From: Humulus lupulus
Taxonomy: Eukaryota; Streptophyta; Magnoliopsida; Rosales; Cannabaceae
Reading direction: 5' to 3'
DNA: 64,000 bases
NCBI RefSeq assembly: GCF_963169125.1
Contig: NC_084799.1
Span: 66,386,643-66,450,642, forward strand
Shown here: positions 33,684 through 46,183 of the stretch, one piece after another
Layout: every line of letters starts with the position of its first letter
Numbering within the stretch: position 1 is the first letter of the stretch
Notes under the pieces: generated by a model
Database searches by the model: none
The model's input: only the letters and a program-made list of their open reading frames with translations
Told to the model about the DNA's origin: nothing
Program-made: the position numbers and the translations under genes

Positions 33684-35978
33684 TGTAACGCCCTGGATAG
33701 CCAAGACCGCTACACTGTGTACTTATAAAGGTGCAGGACTTGCTAATCAAGTCATTTAGTTAAAAACGTGTTACTGAAACCATAAATGTGCTAGGGTTAA
33801 GAAAGGTTTTGGTTTCAAAAGGTACGTTTCATATAATTAAACATTTTACACATGGGATCCCAAAAGAAATAGCGTTTATAAGTCAGTTTACAAAATTTCC
33901 AAAATACAAACAACCACCAGCCTCTCTAAGGGCAAAACAAACGTTTATGGTTCTCCTGTTCCTGTCTTCCCCTCAACCGTGACGGCTGAGCAGGTGATCA
34001 TGTACATTCTGCTCTCAAAGCTCTCCAAATCAGGGCTGATCAAGTTTGCCCTTGCCTTTACCTGCACCACGTAGCACCCGTGAGCCTAGGCCCAACAAGA
34101 AAACATATCATCACATAACAAACAACGATAACAGTTGAATAACCCTTTAAGCATGATCATTTACTTAACATTCCACATTAATCACATAGCATGTAAACAT
34201 AACCAAAGATTCAACTAATCAACACTCAGCTATTCAGCTCAACAAATTCACCAACCATTAATAACAATTAGGTTACAAGATAATTAAGGCCGACAACTTA
34301 GGTCGCACCCTCTGTTTATCCCACTGACTTCAGCCCGCTTAAACCGAGCTCAGTGCATAATAAGCTGTCCTCGGCTACCAGTGGCCGAGCCGTGCCCTGT
34401 GCGCAAATTAAACTTTGGCACTCTTAGGCCCTTCGTTTACTATTTACATGGCATGATACCATCCTTTATAAAGCATACAAATCAGGGAGCTCTTATTCCC
34501 ACTATGAATCCACAACCAAGTGCAGTTTTCTTACCTTTAGTTCCCAAGTGTACTAACTACGTGCGATGCCTCTTCAGCAAGATCTGATCCCCGAGCCCTA
34601 GCTTAATACCTAGTCACAACCAAGATAAGGCATACCATCAATAATCGTAAAAGGGCTCCTAGAAAAAGTTCTAGTCTCTGGAACATTGAACTCCACCAAA
34701 CATGATAATAGATTCAATCCCGAGCACCCTAGGTTAAATTCCCATGCTTAAAATCCCAAAATCCCTTAAGGGCCACGACTCAAGCCTCCCATGCCGCGGC
34801 ATAGCCCCCAAAAAGATCCCATCAGAGCTCAGAACTAGACACGGGCGGCGGCCTTACTCAGACCATGCCACGACCCGCCCTCCATCTCCAGCATCCATCA
34901 GCTTCAGAGGGCCGCGGCTCACCAAGAACTATGCCGTGGCCCGACCCCTTCGAACCCAGAAAATCCTCCATTTTTTACTCTCAAACCTCACTTAAACCCA
35001 TCCAAAACTATCCCAATTCCACAACTCAATTATCCCAAAACTTCCCACATGATTCCAGCAACACAACCCAGCTGAAACCTATACTAGAAACTCATTAATA
35101 ACTCACTTCAATCTCTGAAACTCACATGCTCAAAAACATCAAAACCAGTCATGCAAACTCAGAATTTAAACTCTAAATTACGAATTGAAGCTTACCTTCT
35201 TTGATGAACCAACTTCCTTAACAATCCTGAACTATAACCCAAGCTTTCAAGCCTCAATTCTGCCCTTCAACACCAAAGTTCATAAACACTTCAAAACCCA
35301 GCTATAACATAGAATTTTAATCACCATGCTTCAAGCTTAAATCTTACCTTAGTTCTTGGCTGAATCCTTAGCCGAACTCTGGATTAATCCTTCCAAATTC
35401 CAGCCCAATCCACTAAATTCCCAGCTGAGTTCCTTAGGTTCTAGTGATTTTTCCTTTAAGAGAGAAAGGAAAAGAGAGGGAGGGTCGGTTCCTTATGTTC
35501 CACTATGTTCTGAGTCTCTTACTTAGTCTATCTTTAAGTGGTTAAGTTAATCCCAAGGCTCGGGGTGCTGGAAACGTCCCCGAGGGCAAAATAGTAAAAT
35601 TCCCCAGTATTCCCACCTAGACTTCTTAACCACAAATATATCTCCAATTATTTATTTCCATAACCCAATAATCTAAATAACCATCAAATACTTGAAATAC
35701 CCCTTGACTTGTCCAAAGTCAAGTATTAAGCCCCGTTGTGACTTTCCCGTTACCTAGCTCCCTAGGATCGCCTCAAGTCGCTTGTTGCAGATTCACTCAC
35801 ATAATAATGTGGTTCTCACAAATATAACATATAATCACATTAACATTTACATAACCATACAAGCATGCTTATCATATAATCATGCATTAAATCAATAAAT
35901 TCACACATAAACCAATTATGCCCTCCCGACACACTAATCAAGGCCCTTAAGCCATATTATTGATTTTGGGTCGTTACA
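33684..35978 (-). mobile_element. Solo LTR, same family as the Tekay-type element at 58.6 kb, minus
   Basis: The block starts TGTAACGCCCTGG and ends GGGTCGTTACA. It is flanked by a perfect CCCTC duplication (33679-33683 and 35979-35983). As reverse complement it matches the LTR at 58630-60854 closely at both ends and through the middle (for example the GACTTGATTAGCAAGTC word). Removing the block and one duplication restores the RT-RNase H frame of the Tat host. It is 2,295 bp with no internal region, so a solo LTR. Frames within it are not genes. Confidence 0.93.
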
Positions 35979-35983
35979 CCCTC

Positions 35984-36565
35984 ACCTCGAAAGCATAAAT
36001 ATGTCTAGAGTTTGACTGGACGGATGGTGGCATTAAGTAGGTTTATCTCGAAATCTACAGACCGCTGTCTTCCATTTTTCTACCTTTTGAGAGGGGGCAA
36101 AAAATTTGAGTGGACAGAGGAATGCGAGCTAGCATTTCAGGAGCTCAAGAAGCACCTCACGGAGCCTCCTATCTTGGCAAAACCAATCACAGGGGAAATT
36201 TTGTACCTATATCTCGCTACAACCAAGCATGCCATCATCGTTGTGCTCGTCCGAGAAGACTAGAAGGTACAAAAGCCAGTTTACTATGTCAGTAAAAGGT
36301 TACTGGGGGCAAAATCGAGATACCCCTTAATGGAGAAATTGGCTCTTAGCCTAATTCACTCGTCTCAAAAGCTCCGACCTTACTTTCAAGCATCCCCCAT
36401 CCATGTGCTGACTGACCAACCACTATGACAAGTCTTATCAAAGCCAGAAGCCTCGGGCCAATTATTAAAATGGGCTGTTGAGCTCAGACAATTCGAGATC
36501 ACTTATCATCCGAGGACAACCATAAGAGGACAGGCCCTGACAGACTTCATAGTGGAATGTACTGG
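35984..36565 (+). pseudogene. Tat RT thumb and RNase H segment
   Basis: The segment continues the Tat frame after the solo LTR. It contains TGRMVALSRFISKS, FEWTEECELAFQELK and LYLATTKHAI, then an RNase H core with KPVYYVSKRL, YPLMEKLAL and FEITYHPR. In-frame stops occur at 36006 (TAG), 36261 (TAG) and 36426 (TGA). It ends at ECTG, where the second LTR is inserted. RNase H removes the RNA template during reverse transcription. Confidence 0.88.
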
Positions 36566-37264
36566 TGTAACGCCCTAAACTCCAGGGACCGTTACGGTGT
36601 GCCTTGTAAACAGTGCTAAACTCGCTAACCGAGTCATTTGGCCAAAATTGTGTAACTAAGTATGATTAGCAGTTTAGGGATTAAAATTTTTGGTTAAGAT
36701 GTAACGCTTCACTAGAACGTTTACTGTATACATTGGGATCCCAAAAATATAATTTAAAGGTCTATTACAGGAAAATATTTACAACTGGCCGATCTAAGCG
36801 GCAAAATAGGGTTTAACCCTAGTTCCTTTCCTTCAAACCTCGGCCATGGCGGTCGAGCAGCTGCATATGTACACATCAACACCTAAGCTCTCCAACTCAA
36901 GGATGGTCCAGCTTCCTTTTGCCTTTACCTGCACCACATAACACCCATGAGCCGAAGCCCAGCAAGAAAACTCAATATGCTCATGAACAGTCATATCATG
37001 ATATCAAATCATATCTGGCATGCCTAGCAAACATAGCCTTATTCAAGCATGCAAATAAACTCAAACAATGCTGGGGAATCGAGGATCAGAAATCCTGCCC
37101 TCCTGATTGGATGACTATCAAGTCAATCCTAATCAGGTGAGTGATTTAACACTAGAGGTTCTGGTAAACCATACTGAGTGACTGATAAGAAAGTCACTAT
37201 GGGGCTCAATGCTCATAGCCGTGTAACGAAACCGTTACCTGGGCTTTCTTGCTATGGCTCTAAT

Positions 37265-37470
37265 CAGATGAGTGACTGATGGGTAGTCACTAGCTTAAAC
37301 AGATGAGTGACTGCTAGATAAGTCACTAGCTTAAACAGACGAGTGACTGCTGGGTAAGTCACTAGCTTAAACAGATAAGTAACTGCTGGGTAAGTCACTA
37401 GCTTAAACAGATGAGAGACTGATGGGTAAGTCTCTAACTTAACAGATGAGTGACTGATGGGTAAGTCACA
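37265..37470 (-). repeat. Six tandem copies of a 36-37 bp stem-loop unit in the LTR
   Basis: The unit is AGATGAGTGACTG...GTAAGTCACTAGCTTAAAC. Six copies are visible with small changes. Each contains GTGACT...AGTCAC arms that can form a short hairpin. The related LTR at 5901-8132 has only about two such units (7520-7605), so the array has expanded here. Confidence 0.9.
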
Positions 37471-38329
37471 CAAGCGCTTTTAGTTTTCATCGAACTTGAG
37501 GTCGGTCCGGCATTAACGCTCTTCTGAGTCATTTAATGCAGATATCGATTAGATCTAATCTTTATTGGCTTGCATTGAACACACTAAGGTTGTCCTGACT
37601 TATGAGTCAGCACTGTGTGACCAGTGCCCAGTACCACTGCTGAACTTGACTAATAAGTCCCAGCTTCACAGTTGATACTGACACCTTTGCCAAATCTGAC
37701 TAATTAGTCAGTACCATGCACAAGTAAGCATTGCTATCAGTATATGTATCATATGTCAAATATCATAGAGTAGGGCATTCAGCAGGCTTACTTAACAGTT
37801 GCTAGCATAATTATGATCATGCACAAACACAGAGACTCAAGCTCTGATCAGTCTCATACTCAATGCTCATGGCATGCCCTAAACACATGTTTCTCATGCA
37901 TCACATGCATCACACTTAATCATCCAACATGCATCAAGAATAACCATGCATGTCACATATGGGGTGCAATTTTCTTACCTCTGGTTCGAGCGAGAATTAG
38001 AACAAGAACGACCCTTGAGAACGATCGATCCTTTAATCCTTTAGCGGTCACCTAGTCATAACCAAATACAATCTCTGATTAATGAAAATCAACAATAATA
38101 GGGTCTTAATCTAAACCCCACTCTTGGGACCTCGAAACATGCCCACACAGTGAGTAGATTCGATCCCGGGCCTTAAGGATTGAAACCCCGAGCCAAAAAC
38201 CCTTAAAAACACATAAAATGAGGTTCTAAAGAAACAGGGTAGCGCTACAGTGCTACCCTCCTAGCGCCCCAGCGCTCATCACAGAGCCAAACCGCCCTAA
38301 CATCCCCTGCAGGTAGCGCTGTAGCGCCC

Positions 38330-40221
38330 TGTTGGTTTTTATTGATCAAATTAGAGATTATGCGCAGCGGAACAACAATCAAATTGTCAAATTAATCCCA
38401 TAAGATTTCTATATCTACTTCTTCACACTCATATATATATTGAATCAAGGACAAGAATAGAAAAAATTACCTCAGGTCCTTCCTTGCTGCTATCATTTCG
38501 TATGGCTGAATCCTTGAGATCTCACACCAAGATCTTCCAAAATGTTCTCAGGCACACAAAGAACGAGTGTGGGCTCGTTATACAAATAATAGGCAACAAC
38601 TATTTATCAGATGTTCTCAACACATGAGATCTGATAAAGTTTGGACCTAGGTTTTTTGAAGAACAATAACCTTTGTTTTTGTCACTGTTCTCTTTTCTCT
38701 GAGAGAATCCTAGATATTTTTCTATCCCTGAAAAATTACATTATGTGAAAACTGATATCCAATATTTAATAATATCCAATATATTAAAATATTTGTTATT
38801 TTAAACAAATTCAAAATAACTGATCAGTTATCAGATTTTTGTTTAAATAATAATATTTTAATCATATTAAAATATCTCATTATTTATTTAATATTTAAAT
38901 AACTAAAATTGTGGAATCAAGAGACTAAGTCCATCTCTTATGCGTGTAGCACAGTGCCTGTGCACTGTGCCACACGTGAACCACATGCCTGTGCAGGCAT
39001 GTGATTTTTCCCAATTATTATTATTTAAATACCAAAAATCCCAAAAATAAATTAATTCAAAATTAATTATATTTTTGTTAAATCAAATAATTAATTAATT
39101 ACACATAATTAAACAATAATTATGTTTGATACATAGAAAAATATTTTACTTATCACATAAGTCCTTTTTGCCCATTTTTTGTATTTGCCTTTGACAGTGA
39201 TTGTTTGAGCCATTTCGGAGATCATGGACCTGTAACATTAAGCTCCAATAAATTGAAACTAAATAATTAAACTCTTTAATTATAATAGTTAATTTATTAA
39301 TTCTGATATTACTCCACTATAAATTCAGAATTACACTCTTTATGTTATAGATATACTTTTACAGAAATCTTTTTCTTAAGTCGTCCATTGATTTAACCAT
39401 CTTACAATAATTCAACCCTCTAATTAATTAGTTCATAAATTAGAATGGGAGAATTACCATTTAACCTTTCTAATTTACTTCTTATTCCTTAAGTACCATT
39501 AATTCACTAGTGAATAATTAATCTATAATCTAATTATAGATTGGAGCTCAAAATCATTTAGTTCCAGAATTAACCCTTAAGAGAACTAATATACGATCCG
39601 TTAGGAAAGATTAGATTCCGCATTGTTGATACATGTTCCCAGCCATCCATGATATTAAATCTCCAAAACAATAGTCATTAGCCTCATTCTTTGAAGAGAC
39701 CTTAACGAATGAATCAAAAGATTTAATAAACATGAACAGGAGTTCATGAACACTCAGGATTTAGGTTGATCTATAAATGATCATCTGTTATGATATGAAT
39801 TACAAGTCTTTATTATTAAATGGTTTTTGGATAAAGACTCTAATTCATATCAGTCCATGTCATATATAATCATATTATATAAAGCACCTTTACCGAGATG
39901 TCTTACCACATCAATAATCCGAATCTAGATTATTTGTATCATTATGATACTCAATAAACCGCACTTACAACTCCAATTAAAGAATTCCATAACTTTAATT
40001 TGTTGTTGTTGACTATTTTTATTCATTCATGTGATCTTAATTCTCTCGTACTAATACAAGATCACATCCTCAATAATGAATATGGAATTTTTCTGATATT
40101 TACAAAATTATTCAAACAATAATTTAACAATCTAAATATGACAATAATAATAAACCATTGTATTTATTTATTCACAGGAAAAACAAATGTCTTTACATGC
40201 TTTTAGGACACACTCCTAACA
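38330..40221 (-). mobile_element. Solo LTR, probable Copia, minus orientation
   Basis: The block starts TGTTGGTTTTTATTG and ends CTCCTAACA. It is flanked by a perfect CGCCC duplication (38325-38329 and 40222-40226). On the minus strand it begins TGTTAGGAGTGTGTCCT, a start I associate with long-LTR plant Copia elements, although no coding region is present to prove it. The length is 1,892 bp. It interrupts the 36566-46183 LTR. Confidence 0.85.
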
Positions 40222-40942
40222 CGCCCTATACTGGGCGTTGTAGCGTTACCTTCAGCCAGCAACTGCCCAGAAAATTCTTCCTTCGATTCCACCATTTCTA
40301 ACCCAAACCAAAAGCTTCCAAACATCAAATTAAGTCCCAAATAAACCCAAAAACCATCCTCACATGACCCAAGCATCACAACCCCAATAACCCTAGCCAA
40401 AACTCCAATCAATTCCCAACTTTCCAACCCAAAAACCAGCTGAATCTCAACTAAGAAAACAGAGCAAAAGCAAGAGTTCTAATGGCAAAAAACTCACCTC
40501 AATCTCAGCAACACACCCTCTTCAATGGTGGAGCATAACCCTAGCTTACCCCAGCTTGGTTCCTTGGCTTGATTCCTCAAAAAGAGCTTGAAAATTCAGA
40601 GAGAAATGGAGGAGAAATGATGTACGGGAGAAGGTGATTTTGGTGCTCTGTTTTGAGAAGGTTTCTACAGCTTTCTAAGCTTAAATGGCTGAACAAATCC
40701 TTTAGGGTGAAAAGACCTAAATGCCCTCAAGTTTAAAATAAAACCTTAACAGCCACCAAGGGCAAAATCGTCCTTTCACACCTATTTTGTTAATCATAAT
40801 TAACACCCTCCAATTCCCGCTATTCTCAATATTCTCACATACCAATAAATCATATCCCATAGATGAAATATAGTGAGAAATAAAACCAAATAATTGTGAA
40901 AAACACTAAACCCTAAGGCAAGAGGTGTTCTCTGGTTTCTCC

Positions 40943-41950
40943 ATGGCAAGTCGCAAGAAGACCAACCAAAAGCCTGCTACTAGATCTAGGGTAAATGATT
41001 CTCCATTGATCCAAGAAGCTTGTGAGGAAAAAGTGACTGGTGTAGATGAAGATTTGCCGGAGGAAATGGAAGAAGTTTTCAAGGATTCGATGGGGGAGTT
41101 CCCAGAAGTTGGGGGTCGAGGACTGAGGGAAACTAATGCGGGTTCATCTAGAGATATGCGAAACGATGTTACCTAGAATAATATGGCGATGGGCGAGAAT
41201 GAATTTCAGAACCAGGCGAAGGACAAATGGGCTTAGTTTCGAACATTATTGCCAAATCAGGGAGGGGCTAAACTGAAATTTGAGGAACCCCTAGTTCGAG
41301 AGGGCCAAAAAATTGCTTAGGTAGATTTGGAGAAGATCCAAGTGGAAACTTCATTTTGGAACTTAGCTGTGATTTGTATGGTTCTTGGAGCTAATCCTCC
41401 GTTTGCTGTTTTTGAAGGATTCATTAAGAGGATTTGGGGTAAGCTAGGTATAGACAGAATTGCTCAATTGAATGCTGGGTATACTCTAGTGAAATTCAGA
41501 GATGAAGTAACCAGAGACTTGGTTTTGGAAGCTGGGGTGTTACACTTTGATAGAAAACCAGTGATAGTGAAGCCTTGGACTGCTGATCTAGACACTCTTA
41601 AGGCAGTGAAATCTGTTCCAGTTTGGATTGGACTACTGGGGCTTGGATTGCAATATTGGGGTACCAAGTGTTTGAGCGCCCTTATGAGTACAATTGGGAA
41701 TCTGATTCTAGTTGATAAAGTTACTAAGGATAGAACAATGATGCAATTTTCTAGAGTGTTGGTTGAGATAGAAATAACTGAGAAGGTCCTTAAATCCATT
41801 CAGTTTCTCAATGAAAAGGGGCAGCTAATGGAGCAAATTTTAGAATTTTAATGGCTACCAACTCAATGTAAAGAATGCAGGATTTTTGGTCATACTGAGA
41901 TGATGTGTAATAGGAAACAAAAGGAGACATGGAGGCAGAGAGGAGACTAA
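40943..41950 (+). pseudogene. LINE ORF1: DUF4283-type nucleic-acid-binding protein with zinc knuckle
   Basis: The frame starts at ATG 40943 (MASRKKTNQK). A DUF4283-like RNA-binding region follows (FEGFIKRIWGKLGIDRIAQL to VKPWTADLDTLKAV, about 41410-41610). A CCHC knuckle, CKECRIFGHTEMMC, lies at about 41875-41920. In-frame stops are at 41174, 41234, 41318 and 41849; three of these fit TGG or CAG to TAG. The protein would coat LINE RNA in the ribonucleoprotein. Confidence 0.88.
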
Positions 41951-42169
41951 GCAAGACCCCAAGAAGTAGCAAACATTAACAAAGGATAAAGAGATAACTA
42001 CTGGGGGTTTTGATATTGATCAACAGAAGACAGATGCTAAGGAAGTAATTGAGTCTCAGGCTATGTCAAATCCTCCTAGTAATTCGACAAAGTCAAAGCA
42101 GAATGTTGATCTGGTTATTAGGGACTCCAGCAAAAGCAATCCTACTGAATGGACTACACCTAAGCGGGT

Positions 42170-42186
42170 GGGGGGGGGGGGGGGGG
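42170..42186 (+). repeat. G17 homopolymer between LINE ORF1 and ORF2
   Basis: Seventeen consecutive G bases follow CGGGT. Runs this long are rare in AT-rich plant DNA. It lies in the ORF1 3' part or inter-ORF region. Confidence 0.95.
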
Positions 42187-42299
42187 AAATAAGAGGTTAG
42201 TTCGAAACTCACAGAACAAATTGAAGAACTCATATAGTGCTCTGCAAGAGAAGGTTTTGGAGGTCACAAACTTGGGACTGTCAACAACAAATATTTTTA

Positions 42300-45200
42300 A
42301 TGGAGAATCACAACATTCTTAGTTGGAATGTGAGGGGTATTAATAAAAGGGAGAAACATAAATCCCTGAGTTCGTTTTGTTTGGTGAATAAAATTGGTTT
42401 AGGAACCTTGTTAGAGACTAAACTGAGAAGGGACAAAACTAAGAAAATGATGAGTTTATTTTTCAGTGGCTGGAATTATTTTACTGGTTCAGCTTCTGAA
42501 GGGAGAATCCTACTGATTTGGCAGAGGCAAAGTATATCAGTTGAGGTCCTGAAGGAGAGTGATCAATTAATACATGTCTATGCTTAGGAAGTGAGGTCTA
42601 ATAAGAAGTTTTGTGTGACTTTTGTGTATGGTAGAAACACGATTGAGGATAGAATGCAGCTGTGGGATGATCTTTCTGGTTTATGCTTTCCAGCCACTCC
42701 TTGGCTTGTGGCTGGGGATTTTAATGCAGTGTTTGAGGTTACTGACAGAGTTGGAGGCTGTAATATTACTGCTATGGAATTGGTGGATGCTTAAAAGTGG
42801 AGAGCCTTAGGGTTGGTTGATGAGATGCGCACGAGCGGTTCTCATTTCACTTGGACAAACAAGCAAGCGAATGAGAACAGAATACACTCTAAGCTGGACA
42901 TAATTTTTATAAATGAAGATTGGTTGGACTTATTCCCTCATGCTGTAGCTGTTGTCAACTGGGATTTGCTCTCAGATCATTGTTTTTGCATTATAAAGTC
43001 TGGAGCTGCTTTAAATTGTGGTATCAAACCTTTTAGATTTTTTAATATGTGGATTGACCATGACAAATTTAAAGAGGTAGTGATGTAGAGCGGGAGGATG
43101 CCTAGTAAGGGGTATGGTCTGGGAAAAATAGTAAGGAAGCTGAGTAGGCTCCAACAGGTCCTTCAAAAATTTAATAAGAGTTCAATGGGAGATGTTGTTC
43201 AGAACTATACTATTGCTAAGGAGACATACCAAGCTGCTCATTTGTCTCTCCAAAATGACCCTCACTCATCAGAGTTGCAAAGAGAGGAGAGGATAATAGG
43301 TGAATTGTTTGCTAATCATGATAGAATATATGACAGCTTTCTTAGGCAGAAAAGTAAAGTGAATTGGCTTCGTTATGGTGATGACAATACAACTTATTTT
43401 CACGCTTGCTTAAAACAAAGAAGGGCGTCTAACCGGATCACTTCCTTTGTTAATGAGTCTGGTCAGTTGGTTGAGAGGTTTGAGGATGTAGTGGCTCATT
43501 TTGTGAACCACTTTCAAAAGATTATAGGGAGTCAGAGTAGTGCTTCGGTGCCTGTTCAGAAGTCTTGCTTCAGATTTGGTCATAGGTTATCTTTGGACCA
43601 ACAGATTGGTCTGATAAAACCGTTTACTAGAAAGGAGGTGGAAGATGCTTTGTTTAGTATTAGTGCAATTAAAAGTCCAGGCCCGGATGGGTATGGATCA
43701 TGTTTTTTCAAAGCCATGTGGAAGGATATGGGAGCAGAAGTTTCAGAGGCCATTCTTGATTTCTTTGAGAGGGGTATTCTGCCTGAAGAGATGAATAAGG
43801 CTACAATAACTTTGATTCCTAAGGTTGATACCCCTACCAAGGCAGTAGATTTTCGGCCCATAGCATGTTGTAATACCATTTATAAATGCATTTCTAAAAT
43901 GCTTTGCGGTAGATTGACGACAGTCCTTCCTAGTCTAGTTAGTCAAAATCAAGGAGCGTTTGTGCAAAACAGATTGTTGGCGCATAATATTCTGATACTT
44001 CAGGATATTATTAAAGGTTATAAAAGGAAAAACATCTCTCCTAGATGTGTAATGAAGATAGACCTGAGCAAAGCTTATTATGATATGCTAGATTGGCATT
44101 TTTTGGAGGATATTCTCATTGCTTTCTATTTTCCAAACAGATTTATCAAATGGGTGATGACTTGTTTAAGGGATACTACTTATTTGATCTTAATGAATGG
44201 TAGGATTCAAGGTGGATTTAAAGGGAAAAAAGGTCTTAGGCAAGGCGACCCTATCTCGCCTTTATTGTTTGTCCTAGTGATGGAGTATTTCACCCGGCTT
44301 CTCTGTCAAGCTACCCTTAACAAGGAGTTCAGGTTTCATCCAAAGTGTAAAAATCTGAAACTTGTTAACTTGTGTTTTGCTGATGACTTGGTTATATTTT
44401 TCAAGGGCGTGTCTAAATTAGTTCAGATTATTAAGGACTGTTTCAATGAGTTCAGTTTAGCTTCTGGTTTGTCAGCCAACTTGGAGAACTCTCAGGTATA
44501 CTTTGGGGGCTTGACTGACAGAGAAGTGCAGCAGCTGTTAAATAGGCTCCATTTTACTGAAGGGAGCTTTCCTCTAAAATATCTGGGAGTGCCTCTTCGA
44601 ACTACAAAATGGAAAGCTGGAGATTGTGCTATTATTATTAAAAAGATTCAGCTGAAACTTCACAATTGGTCTAGTCGCCATCTCTCTTTTGCAGGAAGGG
44701 CTCAATTGATTAACTTTGTTCTTCTAAGCATCAGGTCATTTTGGATGAGCATCTTCATTCTTCCCAAGAGTGTTATCAAGGAAATTGATCAATTATGCAG
44801 GAACTTTCTCTAGGGGCGCAAAGACAGTAACAGCAATCGCAGCAAATTGCATCTTACAACATGGGATCAAGTTTGCCTGCCGAAGAGCATGGGGGGTCTT
44901 GGGTTTAAGCAGGGGGCTACTTGGAACAAAGTGCTTCTGGCTAAGTTTGTTTAGGCTGTATCCTCTAAGCAAGATATTTTGTGGGTGAAATGGATTGATT
45001 CCATTTATCTTAAGGGGCAGGATTTCTGGAACTATAAAGTCCAACAGGATGTGAGTTGGTATTGGAAAAAGATTTCCAATCTGAGAGATGTTTTTCCAGC
45101 TAAAAACTTGGAAGAGGCAATCAAGAATAACAAGATCAGTGTGAGAACTCTGTACAACAGGTTGCTGAATTCAAATAAAGTGTATTTTGCAAATGTGGTC

Positions 45201-45689
45201 TGGTGTTCCTTAGCAGTGCCTAAACATAGATTTATTTTGTGGCAAGCTACTCTTGGACACCTGCTCACCCGAGAAAAATTACATTTGTGCAATCTGAAGC
45301 TATCTTCATTACTGTGCCCGGTCTGTGAAGAGGAGCAGGAATCACATTCCCATCTGTTTTTTGCTTGTCCTTTTTCTCATCAGCTTAGAACAAAACTGGA
45401 GAAATGGCTGGGAAGGGATACTTGGCCGAGAAGGTATGAGGATTGGAGATCTTGGATGATGGGAAAGCCTAATGGCTTGAAGCAAAGGGTTGCTGCTGCA
45501 GCTTTGGCAGCTGCTGTTTATATGGTTTGGAGAAACAGGAACAAATGTCTCTTTGATTTTAGCTCATGGTCTGTTGATTTTGTTGATCAATTGATCAAGT
45601 ATTGTTTGAAAACTAGACTAACTAGGCTTCCTAAACTGAAAGTCAAAAACAATGATTTTGTATTTTTTGATTCTCTGATTCAGATGTAA
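42300..45689 (+). pseudogene. LINE ORF2: endonuclease-reverse transcriptase with zf-RVT domain
   Basis: One frame of 1,130 codons runs from ATG 42300 to 45689 with five stops (42585, 42792, 43086, 44811, 44952) and no frameshift. The N-terminal endonuclease has ILSWNVRGIN, WLVAGDFNAVFE and LSDHCF. RT has SPGPDGYGSCFF, IALIPK-type ITLIPKVD, FRPIACCN, QGAFVQNR, LRQGDPISPLLF and CFADDLVIF with the catalytic Asp pair present. The usual KAYD motif is KAYYD here, one extra Tyr. The C-terminus has a zf-RVT domain (LWQATLGHLLTREKL ... CPVCEEEQESHSHLFFAC). The enzyme would nick DNA and prime reverse transcription from the poly(A). Confidence 0.93.
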
Positions 45690-46183
45690 AGGTTGTTGGC
45701 TGGTCGGCTAGGCTTTGCTTGTTGTGTATGTGTTTTGATTGAATCTCAATATACTCATATTTTCATCAAAAAAAAAAAAAAAAATTCATATCCCATTACC
45801 CTTTAATTCCCGGTAACGCTCTAATCATTAAAATCATCCCGAGACTCACTCCGAGCCCCGAACTTAAACCCGTTATGACCAGACCGAACACTTGCATTTC
45901 ATGATCGTCTCATGCCGAAAAGCTCGAACAAATCCACATATAATGTGGTACCATTCATAACCCACCCACATGCATGAAAATACACAATCACGCCCTCAAC
46001 GGGCCAAATTACCAAAATGCCCTTATAATTAAAATAAACCCATATGCATGCATTTATCATCGTATAATAATATAATTCACATAAACGTGCATATGATCAG
46101 TTAATAACATAATAAATCAATCATGGCCCTCCCAGCCTCCTAATCAAGGTCCTTAACTTTATTAGGAAATTTGGGGCATTACA

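Larger units (their letters stand above)
40861..45784 (+). mobile_element. Full-length L1-type LINE with poly(A) tail
   Basis: The element is flanked by an 11-bp duplication TCATATCCCAT (40850-40860 and 45786-45796) and ends in a poly(A) run (about 45768-45784). It has a short 5' leader, ORF1 (40943 onward) and ORF2 (42300-45689), the plant L1 layout. Both frames carry stops but few or no frameshifts, so this was a complete copy when it inserted into the older LTR. It is 4.9 kb, somewhat short for plant L1s. Confidence 0.95.
36566..46183 (-). mobile_element. Gypsy LTR (minus) split by a Copia-like LTR and a LINE
   Basis: The outer ends are TGTAACGCCCTAAAC at 36566 and TTTGGGGCATTACA at 46183. 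Flanks are ACTGG (36561-36565) and ATTAG (46184-46188), a 5-bp duplication with two transitions. Removing the block plus one duplication restores the Tat frame. Subtracting the two inner insertions leaves about 2.8 kb. Its sequence is the reverse complement of the family at 5901-8132, with a longer tandem-repeat region. Unlike its neighbours its duplication has decayed, consistent with an older insertion that later received two more elements. Confidence 0.85.

Noticed and set aside
34381..35098. Frames of 68-83 codons
   Set aside because: They lie inside the solo LTR at 33684-35978 and have counterparts in the LTR at 58630-60854, as LTR sequence rather than genes.
37264..37473. 69-codon repetitive minus-strand frame
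   Set aside because: It translates the 36-bp tandem array of an LTR.
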